Of a DNA stretch of 14,175 nt, positions 7,601 through 13,379 are shown one piece after another (positions within the stretch are counted from its first letter, which is position 1; each line of letters begins with the position of its first letter). Source of the DNA: CAYMLQ01 sp964390795 (GTDB lineage: Bacteria; Verrucomicrobiota; Kiritimatiellia; RFP12; UBA1067). The notes below the pieces were generated by a model. That model was not told the origin of the DNA. It made no database searches and worked only from the letters and a program-made list of their open reading frames with translations. The stretch is taken from assembly GCA_964390795.1 (NCBI GenBank), contig CAYMLQ010000118.1:1-14175 (forward strand), read 5' to 3'. The translations under genes were made by a program, and so were the position numbers.

Positions 7601-8734
7601 GAACGTCTCGTCGCTTTCCTTGAGCGTGTCGTCGGTGATCGCGAGGGCCACGCTTTTCGGCGTGAGGTCTCCCGCAGCCCATGTCACGGTTTTGACGGCC
7701 GGCACCGTGAAATCCTTGCCGGGCACAGCCGTCTCGCCGATGGCCATAATTTCCGCGCTGACCGCCCGTGTGGCAGCGCCCTCACGTGACAGCAGCAGGG
7801 TCACCGAGCGCCCCCCTTCCGAAACGGTCACGCCGGAGGACTCCATGCGGATCACGGCGGACTCGCCTGACACCACGATGCTGCCCAGCACCTCGGGATG
7901 ATAGCTCTGCGGCGTCTGCACCTCGTCGCTCTGCGTATCTGCCACCACCTTGGGCGCCGCGTAGTCGTGAAGTTCTTTAAACGTCTTTCTGCCATCATTG
8001 TTGGTGTCTGCCAGCGGCGACTGGGCCGCGTCCAGCACGTAGCCCGCGTAGACGCTGTAGCCCGACGAGCTGGTCCAGGACAGCTCGAACTTGTTGCAGG
8101 CGGTCATAAAGGCGACATTCGCACCTAAGGCGGCTTTGGAAACCAGAGCTTCGCCCCGCGGGTCCGCCTGCTTGGCCCGCTGGTAAGAGGCCATCACACG
8201 CTCGGCGAATTTTTGAAACCTGAGCTGGTCCGCTGTCACGCCCGCCGCCTTGAACATGCCGCCGGAGTAGCAGGTGTCGAGCATCACCACGATTTTCACG
8301 CCGCTGCTGAACAGCGCCAGGTCCTCGCCCAGCTCCCAGTCGCCGTAGTCGTAATCATACAGGCAGAGCATCTCGAAGTATTCGTAGTCGTAGTCCTGCG
8401 CGCCATGACCGGAGTACATGAAGAAAAAGACATCCCCGTCCCGGCAGAGCCTCGCCGCCGCGGCAATCTCATCCCTCACGCGCTGGCGCGTCGCCTGGCT
8501 GTTTTTAAGCAGCACCGTGTGGGTGTCCAGCCAATACCCGGTCGCCGCGCACAGCACGCTGTCTTTCATGCCCTGGATGTCGTTGACGCTGGTGTTCAGG
8601 GGCGCGAGCCCGCCCTCATAGGTGTCGCACCCTGCCAGCACTGCATACCGCGTCTCTGCCAACGCCTCCGCGCCTGCCAGAAAAGCCAGCAAGCCGAGCA
8701 GTCGCAACCCCCGTGAACTCGTCATCTTATGCAT
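4646..8734 (-). CDS. secreted caspase-like (C14) protein with Calx-beta, FN3-like and Ig-like modules
   Basis: This 1362-residue protein is probably a secreted cysteine protease. Numbered from the ATG at 8734, a signal peptide covers about 1-27 (ALA before ETRYAV). A caspase/metacaspase domain spans about 27-285 with catalytic H110 in YSGHG and C155 in DTCYSGG, so the dyad is intact. An EF-hand-like loop lies at 243-254 (DTNNDGRKTFKE). Three Calx-beta domains follow (about 299-405, 409-519, 525-635); the first two keep the DETF acidic signature and the third is degenerate. Next are a jelly-roll-like region (643-775), an FN3-like domain (782-867), an Ig-like domain with GLPPGV (871-955), and a 400-residue beta-rich C-terminus without anchor or TM. 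The ATG at 8734 has GAGG at 8740-8743 and precedes the signal peptide; the open frame extends to a TTG at 8857, but that would bury the signal. Natural substrate is unknown. Possible roles are processing surface proteins or degrading host or prey protein. Confidence 0.85.
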   Translation of the reverse strand: MHKMTSSRGLRLLGLLAFLAGAEALAETRYAVLAGCDTYEGGLAPLNTSVNDIQGMKDSVLCAATGYWLDTHTVLLKNSQATRQRVRDEIAAAARLCRDGDVFFFMYSGHGAQDYDYEYFEMLCLYDYDYGDWELGEDLALFSSGVKIVVMLDTCYSGGMFKAAGVTADQLRFQKFAERVMASYQRAKQADPRGEALVSKAALGANVAFMTACNKFELSWTSSSGYSVYAGYVLDAAQSPLADTNNDGRKTFKELHDYAAPKVVADTQSDEVQTPQSYHPEVLGSIVVSGESAVIRMESSGVTVSEGGRSVTLLLSREGAATRAVSAEIMAIGETAVPGKDFTVPAVKTVTWAAGDLTPKSVALAITDDTLKESDETFWVQCANAKLAVIDELRSATLVTIEDNDMGVPGSLRFAASAASAVETLGFVPLSVTRTGGSDGAALVHYRTIAGSATAGADYVGLEGTLAWGAGDGTPRVIQVPVLQDAVWEEDETFRVELSDASGAVLGAPAAATITIKNSGVLKAPGKIRIAPAALSVCESEGVARVTVLREGGSDGAVEAAVATVAGTAKAGVHFVATNAVLRWAHGDAAPQIIDVALRNDGVFKPDLAFRLQLGALKGGAAGATGGTVATVTLRDALSSVSLPQALGYGAGSFTTGLTGGWYGQQGESALGNAEAAQLYSAGVTKGKDAWMQAAVTGSGVVGFWWRGAAQAQDTLQFLIGSTVKTQLVGVSGWQQVEGIVVPTGNQTLKWRFLRVSSVTNAADTAWVDQVTWQPDAAKPIGPAPATGGLLTSEPRQVAWQAAAGAGTYNVYLGSSSAVQTQLLGQTSETALALPALAAGATVYWRVDAVSATGRVTKGVVWSFKVPAGALARVAPPAAQTATLGVPFSLTLALREGSPAATGYSVKGLPPGVTAAAGGVIGGRASKAGAYAVTVAALNGFGAGPSEAFTLTVNALPAAMTGSFAGLSGVGAETGDTARKLHGAVQMTVSVAGALSGSLRLMDGTFSFSGVFQRDAEGIYFEAPVKHKDGRISTVQVWPYEDPALAQQGYRGILFNADEARDLVLTRNAWLENKPALAEYAGYYTVALPLGDARGAEFYPTGTGYLTVKLEATGAATLAGVLSDGTAWSSSTPAFVAPDGEGLVVPVFAPLYKGVGQLWGTLRIAPNGTGVSDNMIAPYLGVTFSDADASSRKGLVWYTGVQAQWRFYPDGFDLDLDATGATYQTGAVTAEARLGKSDHLLYLSFDPISEAAYDPSLTVALSGSTIWLPPVGAANLCGTTLSLNGQTGLFSGAFTLRDTVSGKTVTRQVTYKGVLTPLQWTFGDTTYESPGSGFFTVNGLLPSPTTSWIDSLGTQLLWVPLN

Positions 8735-8766
8735 AGTTGCCTCATTTCCATATAAAGTCACAGTTA

Positions 8767-8795
8767 ATCTTACGCTCTTCCACCCGATCCGGCAA
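8767..8795 (-). promoter_or_regulatory. possible promoter for the caspase-like gene
   Basis: On the minus strand, TTGCCG (8790-8795) and TAAGAT (8767-8772) are separated by exactly 17 bases. Each matches four of six sigma-70 consensus positions. Transcription would start near 8760 and give a leader of about 26 bases containing GAGG. The match is moderate, and the organism's sigma factor preference is unknown. If real, the caspase-sulfatase pair can be transcribed apart from the upstream repeat-protein gene. Confidence 0.4.
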
Positions 8796-8875
8796 ACGAA
8801 TCCCGCCACAAACGCGAACAAACGCAGCAATTCTAATTTTGACTGGTCCGTTCCCAAACAGGCGGGAAATCATGC

Positions 8876-9028
8876 GCAGGGCGCGTCCGGAGGGCGCGCG
8901 CCACCCCTTGTAGCGGCAAGGGCGCACGCGCACAGCCCTGCGGACGCCTGCGGGGAGGCGTCCCTACCGAAGGGCGCCGTGTCCCGAAGGCGCGTCGTGG
9001 CGTCCGGTAGGGCGCGGTTCCCCGAACC
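8876..9028. repeat. cluster of GC-rich palindromic intergenic repeats
   Basis: The 350-bp gap 8735-9084 has no supported gene but is dense in inverted repeats. GCAGGGC (8876-8882) pairs with GCCCTGC (8935-8941). GGCGCGCGCC (8893-8902) is a perfect palindrome. GGACGCCT (8942-8949) and AGGCGTCC (8956-8963) form a perfect 8-bp stem with a 6-base loop. GGTTC (9016-9020) and GAACC (9024-9028) form a 5-bp stem. CCGAAGGGCGC (8967-8977) recurs nearly unchanged at 8984-8993. The modular look resembles multicopy REP/BIME-like elements. A U tract is missing, so a simple intrinsic terminator for the upstream gene is unlikely, though the hairpins could still protect the 3' end of its mRNA. Confidence 0.7.
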
Positions 9029-9084
9029 CGCCGCCGGCCCCTGTAGTCCCGAAGAGCTGCCCGGTTTAGTCGTTCGCAGGAGAA

Positions 9085-12000
9085 CTACAGGATCTGAATA
9101 AGCGTGCCGCGCTGGGTACAGAAGTAGATGATCGTGCGGTCGTCGCTGTATTTGAGGCTGGTCTTGTTCGCACCTGTGACTGTCCAGCCGGAGAGGTCGT
9201 CCGGGCCGCTGATGGCTTGAGCGGAGGTGAAGAAGGCCGCGCGGGTCGGAGATTGGGCGCCCGCAGGGAGGGCCGCGGCCTGCACCACGCCGTTGGCCGG
9301 GAACGTCAGCAAGCCCCCGACCGTGAACAGGTCGCTGGCTGTGGCGCCGAAGCGGTAGGCGAGCAGAACGCCCTGAGCCAAGGTGAGCGAGCCGCCGATT
9401 TGCAGCGTGCCGCAGGCTGTTGCCGTGCCCGCCCTGAGCCAGGCGTTGCTGCTGACCGTGACGTCGCCGCCGATGCGGCCGTCGCCGAAGAGGGTCGCGC
9501 CTGCGGCCACGCTCACGGGCCCCAAGGTCGCGCAGCCGCCCTCCGTTACTCCGAAGGTGCCCGCGCCGACGCTGAGCGGGCCGGTGGCGGTGCTCTCGCC
9601 GGTGACGGTGAGCGTGGCCGCGCCGGTCTTGACCCAGCCGCCCGCGCCCGTGATCGGGCCGCTGAGAACGCTGTCCGTGGCGATGTCGACCGTGACCGGC
9701 ACGTACGTCGCGTCTGACGTCTCCTCGTTGCTGAGGCCGTAGATATGATAGGTCTGATTGCTGGTCGCCGACTGGACCGCGATATTCAAAGCCGACGACG
9801 AGGCGGTGTAGCGGTAGGCGACGAAGTTGGGGTCCAGCGAGTCGGGGTTGAAGGTGATCGCCTCGCTGACCGGCCCCTCGCCGTCGGGGTCGAAAGTCAG
9901 CGTCTGCGTCCGGCTGCCGCCCCAGCCCCAGGAGCGGTTGTAGAACCGGACCTCGTAACGCTTTCCGGGAGTCAGGCCGGTCAGTTGCATTGTGGCCGAG
10001 CCGGGAAACTGCAGGCCGTAGTCCATGTCGTACAGCAAGTTGTAGATGCCGCTGTTAGTCGAAACGCCATGAGCGCCTTCCGGGGAGCTGCCGTAATGGG
10101 TAAGCGGCGGGAAATTGGACCAGCCGAACCCGTTGAGCGTGCCGCTGACGGTACTCACTTTGTCGAACGTCACGCCGTTGATCACCGTGGCCGGCGCCGT
10201 TCGGGTTCCGAAGTCGATCTTGTGCGTATAGACTTTGGCGGACGAGATGCCCGTTCCGTCGTCGTTGGTGAAAGACGCGGACTGGTAGATGAGATTGGTG
10301 GCCGGGTACGGCGTGTTGCCCGCCAGGCTGAAGGTGCCCGCGCCTTCGAGGCCGCCGAGCCGGACGTTGCCGTTGGGCGCCGCAACCGTGGCGCCCGCGC
10401 GCACGACCACGCCGGAGGGCACGGCGGCGCCGGGTTCGAAGGCGAGCGTGCCGGCCTGCACATCGACCGGCGCGGCGAGGCGGCAGGCCCCGCCGAACGT
10501 CTGCGTGCCGGATCCCAGTTTGGTCAGCGTGCCGTAGCCGGTGAGCGGGCCGGAGAAGCGGGCCTGGCTGCCAGCGGGGGTGTTGAGCGTCAGCCGGGGC
10601 TGCCCGTTGACCTCCTCGTTGGACAAGCCGTAGAAATGACACGTGTTGCCGCTGTTGGGAGAGACCACGCGGATTGCGAGGGTTCCGGAGGCGTCTGCGG
10701 TATAGCGGCACTCGACGCGGCTCCGCACCCAGGTGTCAATGTCGTGGGTGACAGCGCCAATGAGGTTGGCACCTGCCGTAAACGTGAAGATCACGTCGCG
10801 GAGCGTATCAGTCCCAGCGCCGCCGAAGCTGCGGCAGTAGATACGCGTCTCGTAGACCTGTCCGGGATGCAGGCCTGAGAGGGTCAGCGTAAAGTCGGTT
10901 GAGCCGTAATAGAAGTCGTAGAGCAAGTTCTCGACTCCGGCTCCACGGTTATCGCCCCACAAGCCGGTCGGTGTGGTGCCTGTTGTGGCCCACGCGTAGC
11001 CGTCGGCGCTACCGCTCATGGCGGCGGCCGTGAATGTAACGCCGTTGACAATAGCGGCGGGGGTGTAGGTCGGGAAGTCCAGTTTGTGCGTGTAGGTCTT
11101 GGCGGTCGAAATGCCGGAGTCGGCGTCATTCGTGAAGACGAGCGCCCGGGGCCACGTTGTCGGGGGCACGACCGGGGCCGGAGTGGGCGGAGCAGTTTCC
11201 TCGTTTGACAAGCCGTAGAGGTGGCAGGTGTTGCCGCTGCTGTGCGAGATCACGCGGACCGAGAGCGAACCGGCGTCATCGGCCGTGTAGCGGCAGCTGA
11301 CCCAGCTCCGCGTGTACGTGTCGGGATTGTAGTAAACCGCGCCAACGAAGGCCGCGCCGGCCGTGAAGGAGAAGGTCACTTTGCGGGGGGAGTTGGGGTT
11401 GGCCCCGCCGAAGCTGCGGAAGTAGAGGCGCGTCTCGTAGGTCTGGCCGGGACGCAGGCCCGCAAGGGTCAGCGTGTAGTCGGTGGAGCCGTAAACGAAA
11501 TCCCAGAGCAGCCGGTCGAAGCCTGAGCGCACACTGTCGTTGCCGATGCCCTGCGCGTCGTTCCACGAGCTGGGCGGCGGATTGACGGTGCTCCAGGAGT
11601 AGCCGTTGGCGCTGCCGCTCATGCCGGCCGAGAGGAAGGTCACGCCGTTGGTCGAGGCGGGGTTGCCGTTGTCCGGGAAATCCAGCAGATGCGTGTAGGT
11701 CTTGTTCGTCGAGAGGCCGGAGTCGGCTTCGGTGTTGAAGGGGGAAACAAAGACGCAGGAGCCGCCGCCGAGCGTGACGGTGCCTGCGCCAGAGAGCGAG
11801 CCGAGCGTCTCATCCGCGGCCAGCCTCAGGCACGCGTCGCCCGCGATAGCGACGGCCGAGGCATTGCCGATCCGCTCGCCCGTCGCGAGGGCCAGCACGC
11901 CGCCCTGCACGGCCACGTCGCCCTCAAAGGCGTTGGAGACGGCAGAGGCGGAGGTGAGGGTCAGTGTGCCTGCGCCGCTTTTGGTGAAGAGCGAGCCCGC

Positions 12001-13131
12001 AGGTCCGGTCAGCGCACCGCTGAAGGTCGTCGAGGTTTTCTGGGCCGCGTTGAACGACGAGCCGCTCGCCGAGAGGGAGGCGGCGCCGTTGCCGCTGAGC
12101 GCGCCGACCGACGTGTAGGGCGTGAGCCAGGCGTTGGGCAGCGGCGCGAAGGATCCGTAGAGCGCTTTGATCTGAACCTGCATCGCGCTGGGTCCGGTTC
12201 CCTGATAGAGACCGAGAATCATATCGTGCGGTCCCGCATCCAGGTAGACCGTGCCGTCGGTGACGACGTTCGCCAAGCGGCTCACGACCATATTTCCGTC
12301 CATTGCCAGCAGGATGCCGTCGTCATGTGTGATTCGGAACGTGTAGAACGCGCTTGCCGGCACCGTGAGTGTGCCGCGCCAGACGGCCTCGAAGTTGTTG
12401 GTGCGGCTGCCGCCCAAGCCATAGGGCTGCGGGAAGAGCGCGCCGGTGCTGCCGAAGTCGAAGGACGCGCCCACTAGGCTGCTCGGAGCGACGAGGTCGG
12501 GCATCAGCGTCTGGAAGTGGGCCTCCATAGCGGCGAGCGAGGTGAAATTGGCGCTGTTGGGCGTCACGTTGTAATAGAAGCCCATCAGGCCGCCGCCAAC
12601 GGTCGGCAGGGCAGCGACCGCGCCCGGCGAAGCGACGGACAGAGCGCCGGGAATGGCGACGGACTGAAGCGCAAGGGTGCCTTGAGCAACCGCGGCCGTG
12701 TTGGTGAAGCTCGCGCTGGGGCCGCTCAGGGTGAGCGTGCCCGCGCCGGTCTTGGTCAGACCGCCGGCAGAAGAGAGATTGGCGGCGATGCTGTTGGCGG
12801 ACTCGACCGCCGAGGTGAGCGAGCCTTCGACCGTGAGGCGTCCTGCGCCGAGCAGCGTGTACCCGCTGCCGGTGAAGAGGATGTTTGTCGCGCGCACATC
12901 CTCTTCGATCTGAACGGCGCCCCCCGCGCCTGAGAACGCCGCCTGGGCTCCCGGCTGCCACGCCACGGGCTGATCCGTCGCGTCGAGCCAGTTGGTTTCA
13001 GCCGCGTTCCACGCATTCGTACCGGCGGCATCATTCCACAGAAGCACAGGCGCAGCTCCGAAACAGAGCGGCGAAGAACCCAGCACGCCGGTCGCGAGAC
13101 CGAGCACGAGAAGCGTGGACATCGACTTCAT
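9085..13131 (-). CDS. large secreted autotransporter-associated-repeat protein with PA14 domain
   Basis: The 1348-residue product is probably a cell-surface or secreted adhesin or glycan-binding protein. Numbered from the ATG at 13131, a signal peptide covers about 1-26 (CFGA). The mature N-terminus has the W...GTNAWN...NW pattern typical of this family. Autotransporter-associated strand repeats (TKTGAGTLTLSG type) occur near 124-137, 381-395, 868-881 and 1165-1178. A PA14 domain lies at about 180-326 with the hallmark HDDGILLAMDG; PA14 often binds carbohydrate. Three copies of a roughly 180-residue module, each ending YGLSNEE, lie at 465-644, 666-840 and 954-1137. No C-terminal beta-barrel, LPXTG or PEP-CTERM-like tail is visible; it ends in RGTLIQIL, so secretion and anchoring are unexplained. 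The ATG at 13131 has AAAGGA (13138-13143) six bases upstream and begins the signal peptide; a TTG at 13152 is less likely. Its promoter faces away from fucI, suggesting possible joint control. Confidence 0.85.
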   Translation of the reverse strand: MKSMSTLLVLGLATGVLGSSPLCFGAAPVLLWNDAAGTNAWNAAETNWLDATDQPVAWQPGAQAAFSGAGGAVQIEEDVRATNILFTGSGYTLLGAGRLTVEGSLTSAVESANSIAANLSSAGGLTKTGAGTLTLSGPSASFTNTAAVAQGTLALQSVAIPGALSVASPGAVAALPTVGGGLMGFYYNVTPNSANFTSLAAMEAHFQTLMPDLVAPSSLVGASFDFGSTGALFPQPYGLGGSRTNNFEAVWRGTLTVPASAFYTFRITHDDGILLAMDGNMVVSRLANVVTDGTVYLDAGPHDMILGLYQGTGPSAMQVQIKALYGSFAPLPNAWLTPYTSVGALSGNGAASLSASGSSFNAAQKTSTTFSGALTGPAGSLFTKSGAGTLTLTSASAVSNAFEGDVAVQGGVLALATGERIGNASAVAIAGDACLRLAADETLGSLSGAGTVTLGGGSCVFVSPFNTEADSGLSTNKTYTHLLDFPDNGNPASTNGVTFLSAGMSGSANGYSWSTVNPPPSSWNDAQGIGNDSVRSGFDRLLWDFVYGSTDYTLTLAGLRPGQTYETRLYFRSFGGANPNSPRKVTFSFTAGAAFVGAVYYNPDTYTRSWVSCRYTADDAGSLSVRVISHSSGNTCHLYGLSNEETAPPTPAPVVPPTTWPRALVFTNDADSGISTAKTYTHKLDFPTYTPAAIVNGVTFTAAAMSGSADGYAWATTGTTPTGLWGDNRGAGVENLLYDFYYGSTDFTLTLSGLHPGQVYETRIYCRSFGGAGTDTLRDVIFTFTAGANLIGAVTHDIDTWVRSRVECRYTADASGTLAIRVVSPNSGNTCHFYGLSNEEVNGQPRLTLNTPAGSQARFSGPLTGYGTLTKLGSGTQTFGGACRLAAPVDVQAGTLAFEPGAAVPSGVVVRAGATVAAPNGNVRLGGLEGAGTFSLAGNTPYPATNLIYQSASFTNDDGTGISSAKVYTHKIDFGTRTAPATVINGVTFDKVSTVSGTLNGFGWSNFPPLTHYGSSPEGAHGVSTNSGIYNLLYDMDYGLQFPGSATMQLTGLTPGKRYEVRFYNRSWGWGGSRTQTLTFDPDGEGPVSEAITFNPDSLDPNFVAYRYTASSSALNIAVQSATSNQTYHIYGLSNEETSDATYVPVTVDIATDSVLSGPITGAGGWVKTGAATLTVTGESTATGPLSVGAGTFGVTEGGCATLGPVSVAAGATLFGDGRIGGDVTVSSNAWLRAGTATACGTLQIGGSLTLAQGVLLAYRFGATASDLFTVGGLLTFPANGVVQAAALPAGAQSPTRAAFFTSAQAISGPDDLSGWTVTGANKTSLKYSDDRTIIYFCTQRGTLIQIL
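9721..10272 (-). repeat. third copy of the YGLSNEE module (coding)
   Basis: This encodes residues 954-1137 of the repeat protein. It is the most diverged copy: it opens FTNDDGTGISSAKVYTHKIDF and ends YGLSNEE, but lacks the RSFGG and CRYTAD matches of the other two, having RSWGW and YRYTAS instead. About 110 residues of strand repeat separate it from the second copy. Confidence 0.8.
10612..11136 (-). repeat. second copy of the YGLSNEE module (coding)
   Basis: This encodes residues 666-840. It shares with the first copy DADSGIS, KTYTH.LDF, VNGVTF, YGSTD.TLTL, PGQ.YETR, RSFGGA, FTAGA, CRYTAD and SGNTCH.YGLSNEE. The DNA is also visibly similar, pointing to a fairly recent tandem duplication. Confidence 0.85.
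11200..11739 (-). repeat. first copy of the YGLSNEE module (coding)
   Basis: This encodes residues 465-644. It is joined to the second copy by a proline-rich linker of about 20 residues (TAPPTPAPVVPPTTWP). It keeps all the conserved blocks, including the paired cysteines in CRYTAD and NTCH. Confidence 0.85.
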
Positions 13132-13215
13132 AACGATTCCTTTCACTCCCAAGACCGAATGCGAAGCAGGCTGCCGCTATTTGCAAGCAGGAATACAAAA
13201 CCACTTAACAGATAC

Positions 13216-13243
13216 CTTATACGCGGAGATGCGGGCGAGTCAA
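13216..13243 (-). promoter_or_regulatory. sigma-70-like promoter for the repeat-protein gene
   Basis: Read on the minus strand, TTGACT (13238-13243) and TATAAG (13216-13221) are spaced by 16 bases. Each matches five of six consensus positions. Transcription would start near 13208, leaving a leader of about 77 bases that ends with the AAAGGA ribosome site at 13138-13143. This is the best promoter match in the window. Confidence 0.65.
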
Positions 13244-13273
13244 TCGCAAAATTAAGCTCTGTAACGGCCCGGG

Positions 13274-13293
13274 TACAAGAGGTTACAAGAGGT
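13274..13293. repeat. tandem 10-bp direct repeat TACAAGAGGT
   Basis: Two perfect, abutting copies of TACAAGAGGT occupy 13274-13283 and 13284-13293, directly before the inverted repeat whose left arm also starts CAAGA. The 10-bp period puts both copies on the same face of the helix, as expected of binding sites for a regulator. No regulator gene is present in the window. Confidence 0.6.
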
Positions 13294-13323
13294 CAAGAAT
13301 TGACAGGTCGAGGTCAATTCTTG
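13294..13323. promoter_or_regulatory. perfect 11-bp inverted repeat, likely operator between fucI and the repeat-protein gene
   Basis: CAAGAATTGAC (13294-13304) is mirrored by GTCAATTCTTG (13313-13323) with an 8-base spacer. Arm length and spacing suit a dimeric DNA-binding protein. It lies about 27 bases upstream of the likely fucI -10 element and about 50 bases from the -35 of the divergent gene, so it could control both. TTGACA at 13300-13305 inside the left arm matches a -35 box, but the sequence 17-19 bases downstream is a poor -10. That the site is an operator is inferred. Confidence 0.6.
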
Positions 13324-13349
13324 CTATTCCAAAAAAAATCAGGTCAGCG

Positions 13350-13372
13350 TATACTAACCCTCAATCAAGGAG
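13350..13372 (+). promoter_or_regulatory. fucI: likely fucI -10 element and ribosome binding site
   Basis: TATACT (13350-13355) matches five of six -10 positions. The 16-18 base spacing gives no recognisable -35, so the promoter may need an activator bound at the upstream inverted repeat. Transcription near 13362 would give a very short leader. AAGGAG (13367-13372) lies seven bases before the fucI ATG and is a strong ribosome site. Confidence 0.5.
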
Positions 13373-13379
13373 ATTTCTT

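Noticed and set aside
5654..7789. 711-codon open frame on the plus strand
   Set aside because: It is antisense to the caspase-like gene; its translation is Arg/Ala/His-rich low-complexity text with no recognisable domain. Long shadow frames are expected at this GC content.
8735..8857. Upstream extension of the caspase-like gene to a TTG at 8857
   Set aside because: It has no ribosome site of note, would place 41 residues before a good signal peptide, and covers the likely promoter.
8876..9028. CRISPR array
   Set aside because: The repeats are palindromic modules of unequal size without regular unique spacers, and no cas gene is nearby.
9745..10878. 377-codon open frame on the plus strand
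   Set aside because: Antisense to the large repeat protein; Arg/Gly/Ala-rich shadow.
13294..13338. Inverted repeat plus nearby A tract as an intrinsic terminator
   Set aside because: On the plus strand the hairpin is followed by A rather than T, and on the minus strand the T run precedes the hairpin. No gene ends here; an operator is the better reading.
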